DNA from: Aphanomyces cochlioides
Lineage: Eukaryota > Oomycota > Saprolegniomycetes > Saprolegniales > Verrucalvaceae
DNA: 64,000 nucleotides
Assembly (NCBI GenBank): GCA_019828595.1
Contig: JAHQRK010000021.1
Span: 1,240,001 to 1,304,000, forward strand
Direction: 5' to 3'
Part shown: positions 53,274-64,000 of the stretch, in pieces
Position numbering within the stretch: position 1 is the stretch's first letter
How the letters are laid out: each line of letters starts with the position of its first letter
Notes under the pieces: model-generated
What the model was told of the DNA's origin: nothing
The model's input: only the letters and a program-made list of their open reading frames with translations
Databases searched by the model: none
Program-made: the position numbers and the translations under genes

Positions 53274-54257
53274 GAGTTTCGCCGCGCCGTCTGCATGATC
53301 GGTCGAGGTGACGGGCTGTTTGACATGAGGATGCGCTGAATCTACGAGTTCAACCGCTTTGTACTGCAGCCGACGAAGAAACTCCTAGAGGGTGATGTTA
53401 ATCTGGCGATTCGTCGATCGCATTAGACTGTACCATGATGAGCAACGGCCTTTCCTCACCTGACGTTGAGACCGCAAGTAAACCCAAGTGAGGTTCTGGT
53501 ACTCGATGTGCGCGCGGTACTTCAAAATGAGGAATGGCACACTTCAACAAAATTTCATAATAAAATCAAAAAATTAATTCGAATTCGAATTTTGTAATCC
53601 AAAAATATAAATGGCCTTTCTATGATGATGGAATTTGCCCAATTACTGAAAATATTTGTCCCGTTGCACCCAACATTGGGAAGTTCACGGTTTGAGCTTA
53701 CGTATATGAAGAGCAATTTTTACCAGACCCGAGGCAATGGCCAAGCCCTGGATGACAGCAGCAAAAAGACAAAGCGCGTCATAAGCGATAGCTCAAGCGA
53801 GGAGAAGGACGTGGCGCTCAACTTCATTGGGATTCCTAATGCACGTTGAGAATGAAACTCACAGGGGCCATGTTGATAAGAGTGTAATGGTGTTGCTCAC
53901 GTTCTGACACAGTTAGGCAATTATTAACGCACCGGAAATACTCTCTTTGTGCAAACGCCTCACCAAATGCCTCGTGATGGATCACACTGACTTGCATTGC
54001 CCTGCAACGAAGACTGTGCCGGCGAGTATATTCATAGCTTCGCACTCGGCAAAACTCCGAGGCTGCTTTTCATAGGGATTTTCCCCACTCCATGTAGACG
54101 AGTCTTTTATTGTGCAAGGTGACACGACTCCCATAATCCACAACGTGGCCGATCAGGGGATCAGCATTTTCGCTCGTCCATACCTGTGGTCTACTTGGAA
54201 GTCCAAGCTGTTATAGTATGCATCTGAACGGAGCACCCTTAGTCTCACTCCAAGGCT
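53274..54257. other. Intergenic, unassigned
   Basis: May contain a 5' exon of the START-FYVE gene (53390-53450). An AT-rich stretch at 53545-53620. A 75-codon plus frame (53622-53849) has no domain. No repeat recognised. Confidence 0.35.
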
Positions 54258-54521
54258 GTGATGGCGGAAGAGAGCGACAAGATGCCCAAGCTGAGATTGA
54301 CACATGGGATGGTTCTCACCATCCGTTTTTATAAGAATCTTCGACGTGGCATCACCATTGCACCAGATTCAGAAACTGTTGGATGTCCATTGCAATGCAA
54401 TTGCACTCGATCTGGCTTGCGCTGGACTTGTCAACGCTACCGATGTCCAGCCGTGATATCGTGTCCACTGCGCGGCGATAAGTTTAACCTGCAGTGCGAT
54501 AGCTCGCTTTGTAATGCATGA
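54258..54521 (+). CDS. Small Cys-rich frame, possible FLYWCH-type fragment
   Basis: 87 codons with RWTCQRYRCPAVISCPLRG, resembling the W-x-C...Y-x-C core of FLYWCH zinc fingers, found next to MULE-type transposases. No other part of such an element is visible. Weak call. Confidence 0.25.
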   Translation: MMAEESDKMPKLRLTHGMVLTIRFYKNLRRGITIAPDSETVGCPLQCNCTRSGLRWTCQRYRCPAVISCPLRGDKFNLQCDSSLCNA

Positions 54522-54540
54522 AACGAGTGGGTTCTTTGTT

Positions 54541-55090
54541 GACCACTTGGCAGTGCCAAGTGGTCAAGGATGGAGGTTCACACGTGTTGGTGTTTTACAC
54601 TTGCACGTGTTTACACGTGTTTACACGTGTTTACACTTGTGTGCAAATGCCTTCCTGGTTTACACGCACGCCGGATAAGTTCCGGGTGATCTTTCGGTTG
54701 TGGTTTCGGTCGCCTTTCGTCAGTTCTCTTCATTCTTTGTCAATGAAAAATGAACAGCGTAGTGTGGTGTGGAATCATCATGATGAAGATCATTCAACGA
54801 GTCGTGCTAAATGCGTCAATTTCTGTGGTCATGCTCTGTGTCACAGATGGCAATGGTTGGATATGCAACTTGACAATAGCCCCTTTTCATCAAATGCAAT
54901 CCGACAAACAAAGCATTTGATGCTTCCCAAAGAGTCTTCTCAATGAAGGTTTACGTTTTGCACGTGTTCATGTAGTTGTTGGTCGCTTATATAACATGGT
55001 TAATGTGTGGCTCTCCGGTTTGCAACATTCACACGTGCATTAACACGTGTTAACACGTGCGAGTAAATGCCAAAGTGCCGATTTCCTCCA
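54541..55090. repeat. CACGTG-rich inverted-arm module with terminal palindrome
   Basis: Begins with a perfect 11-bp-arm palindrome (GACCACTTGGC, 3-nt loop, 54541-54565). Four CACGTG sites follow at 54581-54629, including a TTTACACGTG tandem. Four more lie at 54961-55059 (TTAACACGTG tandem). The right cluster read in reverse (GGTGGAGG...CATTTACTCGCACGTG) loosely mirrors the left one (GGATGGAGG...ACACGTG). It may be a foldback element or an array of bHLH/bZIP sites. Confidence 0.5.
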
Positions 55091-56100
55091 CCCTAGTGAA
55101 ATAGCTGGTGGAATCAACGACGCGTCCTCTCGGGGATTACTCCATGGCGCATCAGATCATGATTTTTGGATTTGACGGCTGACTTTCACAAAGTATATTT
55201 TTGACTGTGTTTTCAATATATATTTGGAGTGGTGAAAACTTTTATATTGATCAAAGTATGAAAACTATAGGGTTAAGGCTTCGGTGAGGAGTTCATTTAG
55301 CACTGTCGTTTGGTGAGACAAGTAGATTTTGTGAAACAAGTTGGATCATGCATGAAGAAAGATTTGCATGCGAAGAGTCCCATCCACTGCAAGGAACCCA
55401 GTCGCACTCGCCACGACTGGCGTTTAGTCACTGGTGGGTGCACTGCGTTTATTTACAGCGTTGGATGATGTTTAGATCTCTGCAATCGCATGGAGGAAAA
55501 AATGGCGCGTCATCGTTCAAATCCATCTCCAATGACAGGAATTGGATTTGAGGTCTGACTGGCTCAATCAACAGCGCGCCAGATGGGTTCCAACCATGTC
55601 GGGTGTCGCCAAGAGTTCCCCCAAGAACTCCATGCCAACGACGACACAAACGACGGAATGATATTTGACCAGGGTATCGTGTCAACTTTTAACTCAATCT
55701 CGCCGAGGGGTGAACTTCTTAGGCTATCCAAGCGATCTCACATCCTGTGCCAAGCATGCACAACAGCTCTCTCTGCAAGACCCTCCACGATAAAGTGGCG
55801 ACATCACAGGCCATTGCTACGCCTCCATTGTCTTCTCTATCGTTCAATACTGCGCTTGTCTTTGGTGGCCATACTCATCCCTCTTGCCGTGATTCCTTGC
55901 TTGTTGTTATGTTGGTTTTCAATTTGTTGCGGAAAGCTTGCGATTTCTTGATGGGTCTAGACCACAAGGAAGATGGAGGATAGCAAGCCAGTTGAGAAAT
56001 CTTTGTACTTTGTCCTGAGGAAGATCGGGACGATGAGGAGGTTGTCACTGTCGGTGGTCGTCTTGCATGTCCAACCAATCAAATCCATTCGACATCGACA
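55091..56100. other. Intergenic, unassigned
   Basis: Plus-strand frames here (for example 55583-55951) carry no domain I recognise. The last bases lead into the JMJD4 start. Confidence 0.35.
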
Positions 56101-57665
56101 ATGGCAGATGAAATCGCCGTCGTGGATGGAGAGTTCCTCTCGTATGAAGATTTCTGCACAGAGTACATGGCCAAGAACGTTCCAGTCTTGATCAAGAACA
56201 TCGGCAAGGACTGGTATGTCTTTCAACGATGGATTCAATCGGATGGTCGCATTGATCGTGCCTACTTGACACAAATGTATGGCCAAGCTCAAGTCCCAGT
56301 ACGTTGGTTCAATCGCCACCAGGATAAACTTATTGCCTCCAGGTCGTCTCGTATGATACCTCCAATGCTTATGGCGAAGAAGATCGCTCAACAGTTTCGC
56401 TTGGTGTGGCATTTCCTGTGGACATGACGATTTATCATCCCCTGGACCATAGAAACGTACATGACCGGACTTGAGGAAACGCCACCGCCAAAGCGATACA
56501 TGAAAGACTGGCACTTCACTCGAGACTTTCCAAACGACTCCATCTACATGTAGGTTGATTCCTCACGAATGACGAAGCTTAACCGTCTTGTACTTTATAG
56601 CACACCTCAGTTCTTCACCGATGACTGGCTCAACTGGTTCGCCATGTTTCCTTTGACGGCTTCATCCCAGCAACGTTAGGTGGTGGGATCGAAATGGCGG
56701 CGATGACTACCGCTTCGTCTACTTGGGTAAGCTACATACTGCTTGCTCTTGTTGATGGATCCTGAAGGCCCCGAGGGTTCCTTCACCCCATTGCACCATG
56801 ACGTACTGCAGTCGTACAGTTGGTCCATTAATATTGCCGGGCAAAAGGAATGGATCCTCTTTCCCCCTTCAGAAGTCTCCCCTTCCGCTTGTGCCCATCA
56901 TACTCACTCTAGCAAGTAGACTTGGAAGCTCAAGAATCGGTTCGGTCGAACACCAAGTGGTTCCGTTAAAACCTGTGATCCAGCTGAATTTCCCCACGCT
57001 GCTTCAGCACAACGCTTGACCATTGTCCAGGTACGCTCTTCATTTCATGGAATATTCCACGATGTTGAATCGAACCTAGGACGTTGGGGCGGCGCTTTTT
57101 GTCCCTAGCGGATGGTTCCATCAAGTGACAAATCTCACAGAAACACTCTCGATCAACCACAATTGGTTCAACGCATTTACATTACGCTTGGTAAAGATCC
57201 TATGGTCCCTGCCGCCGACAAGTGATCTCGTACTAGATCTGGGCGTTCTTTCAGCAAGAATTGCAAGCGGTTGAGCATGAGATTGAACATTGCAGGTAAG
57301 CAAGGGAGCATTCTTCCTTTCACTCCCTGAGCTCGATAGGGGTTCGTTCGAGTCTGTCGCAGAGTGGCGTGAGCATGTAAGTGCAATGAAGACGACAAAT
57401 GAACGAATAATATTAGTGCCAATTGATCCTGCGAGCCAACATTGGTATGAACTACGACGAATTCCATCAACTCTTGCAAACCAAAGCTCATGAGCTCGTC
57501 CATGGCAGCGCCAATCGTCGCTACGATGTTGCATTTGCACTTGACGAGGTCGTGGTAAAGTTCCTTTCCAAGCTGAGAGAAAGTTGTAGATTGAATGGGT
57601 GGTCGGGGAATTGCGTCGTTGGCACGAATAGATTATCAATGACTCGCGAGTCCAAATTCTTTTAA
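56101..57665 (+). CDS. JMJD4: JmjC-domain lysyl hydroxylase JMJD4-like, 11 exons
   Basis: Exons 56101-56298, 56343-56403, 56453-56549, 56601-56645, 56680-56726, 56768-56874, 56920-57030, 57080-57190, 57237-57295, 57340-57376 and 57417-57665. The introns are 34-51 nt and every phase fits; about 373 aa. N-terminal FLSYEDFCTEYMAKNVPVLI; PPPKRYMKDWHFTRDFPND; FFTDDWLNWF; DDYRFVYLGPEGSFTPLHHD (metal HxD); YSWSINIAGQKEWILFPP; ALFVPSGWFHQVTNLTETLS (distal His), INHNWFNAF; WAFFQQELQAVEHEIEHC; HCQLILRANIGMNYDEF. Human JMJD4 hydroxylates a lysine of release factor eRF1. A truncated copy lies at 60914-61312. Confidence 0.92.
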
Positions 57666-58208
57666 CAAATAGTGCTGCTGCATGTTTGTTGGCGGTGGTG
57701 GTCAACTGCAACATTGGTGATGGTTTTGTGATGGCTAAATGGAGACACAAGGTGGATCGCTCGAGCATAGCAGCACGACGAGGTCGACGGGATCATTAGT
57801 TGTCCACTGCAGAGCAGATAGTGGACACCATATCAATTTATCCTGAATTGTCCTGGGGAACAATGGTGGGATAGTATTCATGGCCGTAAGTTACGTTCTT
57901 AAGCATTGGAGTGGAAGATTTCGGATTCATTTGCTCCAATGCGTCAAGTAACAAATGAATTGCTGGACAATGCCTTTGCTCCTATCCATCAGAGGAGCCT
58001 GACTCACAAAATGAAATTTGGTGGAAAATATGCACAGTGATGGCCATATCATTTCCATGCGATATAGCAACATGGTTCGCTGCAAAGTAAAACTCTCTTT
58101 CCCGCCACCATCCAAAGACTTGTATCCATCACTACTCTCCACAACAAGCACAGCGGGAGATGGCGTAGATTATCAACGGCCCATAAAAATGTAATCCCAA
58201 TTTTCATG
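57666..58208. repeat. JMJD4 3' flank, duplicated at 61313-61660
   Basis: No gene. Shared blocks with the second copy include ACAAATAGTGCTGCTGC, GGATCGCTCGAGCATAG and CGTCAAGTAACAAATGAATT, showing that the duplication extends past the gene end by about 300 bp. Confidence 0.65.
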
Positions 58209-60652
58209 TTAAACGCTGCAATTTGGAATTTCCATCACAAGAACAAGCTGCTTACGATCTTCAGGCTGGAAAATCCACTCGACGCTGGCATTTTCACAGT
58301 TGATCTTGACACAACCAGTCGACTTGTACTTCCAATTTAATTGAGACGTGGCAGCCTTTCGACAAAACACGGCAACAATCTCCCAAGTCACCCATTCCTT
58401 GCTAATCCTTTTGATCATGCGGTTCATGGTTCCACTGTCGATGCCAGCCTCTTGACCTTTGCACTCACATAAAATGAGTGGTGTTCCTTCTTTGTTCTTC
58501 ACAAGTACATTGCATGTTTCACGGTTTAAAGCACACTCCAAATGACCAAAGTTGCAACCTTGGTCATTCGTTTGTAGAATCGGCTCTGGCCATTCAGCAT
58601 TTGGAGGAGCCAAAAAGGGAATCACATTGCCAGTCGACAGGTTGCAACTCGTATACCCTTCCAATAGATCGCTGGCTGCAATCTCTCTTGTCATCTTCTC
58701 TTTGCCACACTCCGTCTCCTCCTCGACAACAAGCGTCAACGGCATCTTCTCCCACTCTTCGTCTTGAAACTCCCCAGCCAAACAAGCAATGAAATCATCG
58801 AATGACATGCCTTGCACGCCTTGTCGTCGAGACGAACAAAAGATTGCATGGGCCACCATAGTCTCAAAACGCTTCCGGTCGTTCGACGGAGCAGTCGACG
58901 TTTCAGACAACCGTTTGGTCTTTTCAAAGACATGCTTGGTTGAATAGTGGACGTCGTATTTCGAGACGTAGGCCGACCGTGAGTGGCCACCCAACACCGA
59001 TAAATACAACAACACATCTTGGTCGATTGGCGGGAAACAGCATTTCGCTTCCCAGCGAGACGAGTTGCCTTTGGAACGGTTGTAGAACCCATTCCCTGCC
59101 ATGGAAATATCACTCACAGACTCGTCCACCAAGTTGGCGAGATGCGAATGCATCGCAGAGGAGCCAACTTCCAAGCGACGTATTTTCATGGCAGGCTGTT
59201 CATCGCAAGTAGATATGTTTGCATAAGACACAGCCGTCATCTGTGCGCCTTCAGTATCAAATTTGCGTTTGGTATATAGGACCATTCGATGGATAGCAAT
59301 AAACGCATAGTCCAGCAAGTCTTTCAGTTGGATGTCGGACTTTTTCTTGACAATTTTGAGCACTTCTTGTGTAAATTTTCTTGCAAACCATCCACGAGAA
59401 TGCTCGACAATGTATTCAACGACGGGGTATTGTTGAACAACGCGACGCCAAGTTTCTTCCTCTGGCTCATCCACGACAATTTGATATGGTGGAAATCGAG
59501 GGACCACCGCCATCCAACGAGTCTCTCCTGTACGACTTGCCGTGGTACGAACTGCTAAATCTGTCACTTCAGAGTCTGACCCCATGATAATAACCACGAG
59601 ACCACACACACGAAACACATTTCGTTGAAATGCCGCCACGTTCTTTCCGCTGGAGCTTGTATACATTTCATCCAATATGAAGAAAGGCACCTTCTTCTTC
59701 TCCGATTTCATACGAGCAATCGTTGCACGGACATCTTCCAGGTTGCATTTTGCCACATGCAACGGTGTTTTATCAATCATGCGAATCATACTTCCGTTGG
59801 CCTCCAAATTTGCAGTGCTGCAGTACTCCAGTAGGGCACGAAGGAAGCCGTATGTCCACAATTCATCGTCTTGATACATGCACGAGAGGGTATTCAAGAT
59901 ATCGTTTTCATCCTTGTCTTTTGGACGATCCAAATCCACAAAGTCGTTAAAGTGGTTGGATATCGAGAGAAAACTTAGGTACATCCCTTGAGAGCCCTCG
60001 GTAATGTGAATCGCAGGCCAATAGAAATACGGCCGATCGCCTTGAAGAGCAAATGCGAGTTGCGATTTTCCCATACCTGTAGACCCAAGGCAAAGGACGA
60101 TCCGGCAGTTGATAAAACTCTTCGACTTTGCTCAAAATGGCATCGCAATATTCCTTGCAATTGTCTTGGATGAGTTTTCCGCGTTGTTGATAATCTTTCA
60201 ATTCCATCAACCATGCTTTATCATCACTTTCCTGGATGGTAATATCATGCGCCACATTGTTGGATTGTTTGTAAGAAGGAATACCAAGTGCAGCTTCAGG
60301 CAGTTGCACCAACACATGAATCTGCCCCGGTTGAGGCTGAAAATTTGGTCCCAAATAATCCTCGTCGTCGAGTGTCCACAATGGACTCATTTTCTTGTAC
60401 TTCTTGTCAATCTGGCCTCGTAAGAAAGTCTTCACATTGTCGTCGTCTTGTAGCCATGTGGTTCTCTCGCCGTCCTTAGTCCCCGCCAGATACAATGTCA
60501 AGTGGCCTGGAAAAACGTTGAAGCGATCGCGGTATCGCTGATTCTCACAAATGATTTGCTGCAATGCCTGCACATTATTGCTGAGCTCAATGTCGACGGA
60601 AACACACAGTCCCTTTGCCGTAAACCGCGCACAACAGCTTGACTTGCGCCAT
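58209..60652 (-). pseudogene. CRN effector with P-loop NTPase and PD-(D/E)xK-like domain, two frameshifts
   Basis: The header starts MAQVKLLCAVYGKGTV (60652). A net one-base shift near 60600 breaks it. It resumes with VQALQQIICENQRYRDRFNV, LTLYLAGTKDGERTTWLQDD and HVLVQLPEAALG. A second shift near 60095 falls just before the Walker A (GSTGMGKSQLAF). The rest is one 621-codon frame: CMYQDDELWTYGFLRALLEY, Walker B KVPFFILDEMYTSS, a sensor-like VVIIMGSDSE, then a C-terminal restriction-endonuclease-like motif PLILCECKGQEAG (ExK). This NTPase-nuclease order is a known CRN class. The two frameshifts suggest a pseudogene, or sequencing errors. It lies between the two JMJD4 copies. Confidence 0.85.
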
Positions 60653-60913
60653 GCTTTGGAAATTCTCGACTGAGAAACCTCAACGGAGAGACATCAACTG
60701 AGATATTGCACACTCCACCAGAACACACGGTTGGAAACTGGTTCAAATCCAGCGAGAGTTGGGGATTGACCAATGAGCAATCAGAACACAATCACACAAC
60801 ACACTCTCAGCCAATCAAGTCATACCATTCGCAGAATCGACAGGACATAATCGACCATCGTTCCTCGATTTGGTCATTTCGTGTCAGAGTTGGAAGACAC
60901 CGACAGCACCGTC

Positions 60914-61312
60914 ATGGAGGATTTCTGTGCAAAGTACATGGCCAAAAGCGTCCCTGTTTTGATCCAGATCATCGGCAAGGACTGGTCTCTCTTTCAAAGA
61001 TGGATTCAATCATGTGATCATGACTTCTTGAACAGCCGAGCTCAAGTTCCAGTGCGTTGCATCAATCAAACCAGGAGGAAGAGGACAGCGAGGACGACGA
61101 TGAACTAATAACATTAGTGCCACTTGATCATGCGAGTCAACATTGATATAAACTACGACGAATTCCATCAACTCTCGCAAGCCAAAGCTCATGAGCTCGT
61201 CCATGGCAGCGCCAATCGTCGCTACGATGTTGCATTTGCACTTGACGAGGTCGTGGTAAAGTTTTTTTCCAAGCTGAGAGAATGTTGTAGATGGCGTTTT
61301 TGTCCCGAATAG
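60914..61312 (+). pseudogene. JMJD4 duplicate lacking the catalytic core
   Basis: Exon 1 (60914-61051) corresponds to the N-terminus (EDFCAKYMAKSVPVLIQII). Exon 2 (61118-61312) corresponds to the last exon of JMJD4 (NYDEFHQLSQAKAHELVHGS). Between them a 66-nt GT..AG intron, partly made of new sequence, lets the two ends splice in phase, giving about 110 aa with no HxD or distal His. It cannot be an oxygenase. It may be a relic or a small derived protein. Confidence 0.7.
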
Positions 61313-63087
61313 ATTATCAATGACACGCGAGTCCAAATTCGTCGAACAAATAGTGCTGCTGCTTTGTTGGTTGGTTGTGATGCCCTTGTTCTGGTCGGTG
61401 TCATCATAGGTGATGGTTTTTGATGACTAGCGCTTGAGATATACGACGGATCGCTCGAGCATAGAGGCGCGACGAGATTGACAAGAGAGTGTTGTTGAAT
61501 CCGATGACACCAGACCAATTTGTCCTGAAATGGCGAGACAAACAATGTTGGGATGATGTTCTAAGCCGTCGTTGAATACATCGTCAAACAAGCTCGTGGA
61601 AGATCTGCAAGTGCTCGAATGCGTCAAGTAACAAATGAATTGCTGGACAATTGCTGGGCGTCGTCATGGTACCCAGCGACCTCGGCTTGAAGTCGCTGGA
61701 TAAAGGTAACTAACTGTCCATACAATCTCGAAAAATTGAGGACAATCTATCAATTCTCACAGTATCCTTAATAAAATTTAGCAGGTCGACTTCTGGTATT
61801 GTCATTTTGGATGAGGATAAAGATAACTTGCTGAACCTCTCTAGTGTCTCTCTTCAAGTGCAAGAATGGAATCCATTGCGGCGTCGGTGGATCGCGCGCG
61901 TTTCCAAAGTCGAGAGGCGAAAGCGCAACAATCCACGGCTTCTGTCTGAACTCGTCGCGTCGTACCGAGAAATCGAAGGATCGTTTCAACCTCACATCTT
62001 TCCGAGAGAGAGGGACGTTCCATCGCTCACACGCAGCTCGTCTTCCTCTGCGCGGCGCGCTGTCTTGTTCGTCTTGACAATCACAACCTCTTGGTATCCA
62101 TCGACACAGATGTGCGTCGTGTCACTCTTGCCGACTTGAGAGGTAACGATGACAGCTTGCAGCGAATTTTGCGATGCTGGCAATAGTAACATCGCCAAGA
62201 AAAGCGCCAGGAGTACATGGTACGTTGGTTCTGCTCGTCTCGAGCTGCATAACCGACTGACATCACCATGGTGGATGTGCCTGAGCCCATCATCCAACGA
62301 GATACTTTTGAAGTTGTGCTGGTTTCCACGGTGAGCGCCGCTCTTCCTCGTCGTCTCCCGCCGAGATGGAGCGTGTTTTATGTGTCGAGGAAGATCAGAG
62401 AGAGGGTTTTGCAGGCGTGCTGCCGCGCGCGCATCCTGCGCCCCGCTCGCCTCAACTCGCGCGACAGAACGCATCGGGATGCATTCGAAATCGAACCTTT
62501 GCTGTCGCTCGCAATCGTGTCTAGCACGCCAGCAACGAACGACTGACCGGCGCCACTCGGCGACGTCACTCGTCCACGTGCTCTTCTTTGGCGTCGCGGC
62601 AATCCAACATCTCCTCCCGCTTGAGGAATCGCTCCGTCGGTCACGAAACACGAATCGTCAGCGGCAACTCGTTCAACGACCGCCGTCTTTGCGATCCACT
62701 CGACGCGGTCTGTCGGTCGATCTGCATGGGCATGGACAAAGCATGACGAGATGGAGGGATCGGCCTGTTCTTTATCCCCGTGACAGAGGAGAGAGATGGA
62801 GCGATCTCGGCGTGGGATCTTTCGGTGCCGGAGCCAGTCGAACGATTCCACGAGTGCGGCTCTCTCCTCTCGTATTCGATTCGAAGCATGCCGCCGACTG
62901 ATCGCATGGCCAAGATTTCTACATGCAAAGCGAAAAGTTTGGTTTCCGTTCGCTCGTCCAAGGTCATTTTCGATTCTCGCGCGTGGGGCACAGAGCAATG
63001 ATCGCGTTCTGCCGACTGGACAAGAGCTCCATCGCGTTTCTCCTCAATCCTGTCGACGTCAACGATGCAATTTCCACAACACTCGCC
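61313..63087. other. Unassigned GC-richer region, possibly coding
   Basis: 61313-61660 is the duplicated JMJD4 flank. From 61800 on, several long frames overlap on both strands. On the minus strand a frame contains a hydrophobic LLALFLAMLLLPASQNSLQA followed by TTHICVDGYQEVVIVKTNKT. On the plus strand there is a short ATG frame MVDVPEPIIQRDTFEVVLVS (62268) followed by a GTGAGC donor. I cannot decide which is real and recognise no family. Confidence 0.3.
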
Positions 63088-63628
63088 ATGGAACTCACAG
63101 CGACGAGAGCGTTCAAGTCGTCGTCCCGTCATCACAAATGCGAAGTGCAAGACTGCTCCCGCCTCGTGGCGAGTCGAAAGCGATGCGTTCGACATGGGGG
63201 TGGACCACGATGCCAAGTCCCGAATTGCCCGAAGGGAGCCAAGTACAACGGACTCTGCTGGATACATGGTAAGCCTTGCAGTGTTGAATGCACTGACAGA
63301 GCGCGCGCTTGGAATAGGTGGATCTCGTGGATGCCACGTCGACGGATGCTCAAATCGCATCAAAGCTCAAGGACTCTGCTGGGCACATGGCGGTGGCAAG
63401 CGGTGTCGAACTCCAGACTGTCCAAAGACAGCACTGCGGTCAGGACACTGTTGGGCTCACGGCGGAGGCAAACGCTGTCTCGTCGATGGATGCAAACGAC
63501 CAGGATACGAGCGCCTCGGCAATCTCTGTACAAACCACCACACAAAGCAGCCAGTCTCGACCAAGCGCTTCCTCCTCTCAGTTGACAACGGCGTGCTTCC
63601 TTGTATCATGAATGTTAATGAATGCTAG
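63088..63628 (+). CDS. WRKY19-type tandem zinc-finger protein
   Basis: Exons 63088-63268 and 63318-63628 flank a 49-nt GT..AG intron; about 163 aa. Repeats of the C-x4-C...G-x-C-x2-HGGG pattern: CEVQDCSRLVASRKRCVRHG, CQVPNCPKGAKYNGLCWIHG (continued across the intron), CHVDGCSNRIKAQGLCWAHG, CRTPDCPKTALRSGHCWAHG and a last CLVDGCKRPGYERLGNLCTN. Oomycetes often carry such proteins, annotated by similarity to the short zinc-finger repeats of plant WRKY19. The frame is open upstream to 62923, so the start at 63088 is a choice. Function unknown, perhaps nucleic-acid binding. Confidence 0.85.
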
Positions 63629-64000
63629 CATGAACATCGCTGCGACTCTTTCCTCGACAGGATGGTCAACTCGAGCGGGAGAACGCCGCGAACTACGATT
63701 CCGTCTGATGGAAGTCAGACCCTTCCATTCTCTCTCCGTCACACATCATGCTCTGACCGTTTCATGAAGAGATGTCCCGACGACGCATGTTGATGGGCTG
63801 TTTATATGCAGGAAGACGCTTCAAGCATCGTCTCCAATGACGCGGCACCGCGGCTATTCTCATGGAGACCCGAAAGACTCGGTTCGCGACGGGCCTCTCT
63901 CTCTTTCCATATCTTTTGAAGGATCTCCGAGCATGGAGATTCCAGGACTCCCGTCGGACTTGTACTCGGCTGATCGCGTATCCTCTTGACGATACAACAG
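63629..64000. other. No recognisable gene
   Basis: Only short chance frames after the zinc-finger gene; a GAGATTCC/GGAGATCC-like A/G pattern near 63910-63950 without clear meaning. Confidence 0.4.

Noticed and set aside
55957..56514. 185-codon minus-strand open frame
   Set aside because: It is the shadow of JMJD4 exons 1-3, whose phases and motifs are convincing on the plus strand.
62378..63363. Long Arg/Ser-rich minus-strand frames over the end of the window
   Set aside because: The part over 63.1-63.4 kb is antisense to the clear zinc-finger gene; the rest shows only compositional bias and no motif.
1..64000. CRISPR array, bacterial operon or prophage
   Set aside because: No spaced short direct repeats; genes have spliceosomal introns and eukaryotic families, so bacterial systems are not expected.

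Overview
This window looks like nuclear DNA of an oomycete, most likely a member of the Saprolegniales such as Aphanomyces. The evidence is: Crinkler (CRN) effector genes with the LxLYLAGTKDG and HVLVxLP signatures; START-FYVE proteins; a tandem WRKY19-type zinc-finger protein; an acidic GH17 glucanase; and introns of about 34-54 nt with GT..AG ends that restore reading frames in many genes. Gene names rest on motif recognition by eye; no database search was run.

Layout. 1-15.9 kb is mostly host genes: the 3' part of condensin-II CAP-H2 (NCAPH2), a MYND plus 2OG-Fe(II) oxygenase of the EGLN type, CCDC93 (seven exons), a GH17 beta-glucanase, a GT60-like glycosyltransferase and a CobT-like phosphoribosyltransferase. 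Between the oxygenase and CCDC93 lies a scrambled block where a CRN gene has been split into two oppositely oriented halves fused to pieces of CCDC93. 16.1-24 kb holds a pogo-type MITE, a broken hAT transposase and a Copia element with a TGCTT target duplication. 25-28.6 kb holds a START-FYVE gene facing a CRN gene. 28.6-42 kb is a transposon cluster: a Harbinger fragment, a mariner with an intron, a two-gene Harbinger, an apparently intact pogo/Tigger, a dead Crypton-type tyrosine recombinase, a GCR1-like fragment and a Merlin/IS1595-type element.

40.4-50.6 kb is essentially one CRN gene on the minus strand, interrupted by the Merlin-type element, by a foldback duplication of its own kinase segment, and by a 6.9-kb Ty3/Gypsy element (263-bp LTRs, GATGT target duplication). 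The Gypsy element carries, antisense to its own pol, a two-exon gene of about 409 codons with a coiled-coil C-terminus that I do not recognise. 51.6-53.3 kb holds a second START-FYVE gene. 56.1-57.7 kb holds an 11-exon JMJD4 gene; a second copy at 60.9-61.3 kb has lost the catalytic core but can still splice in frame. Between them lies a CRN with a P-loop NTPase and a PD-(D/E)xK nuclease-like C-terminus, carrying two frameshifts. The window ends with a WRKY19-type zinc-finger gene.

The overall picture is a gene-sparse, transposon-rich effector neighbourhood in which CRN genes are repeatedly broken, duplicated with flanking host sequence (CCDC93, JMJD4, the 3' end of the FYVE gene) and used as insertion sites, next to compact conserved housekeeping genes.
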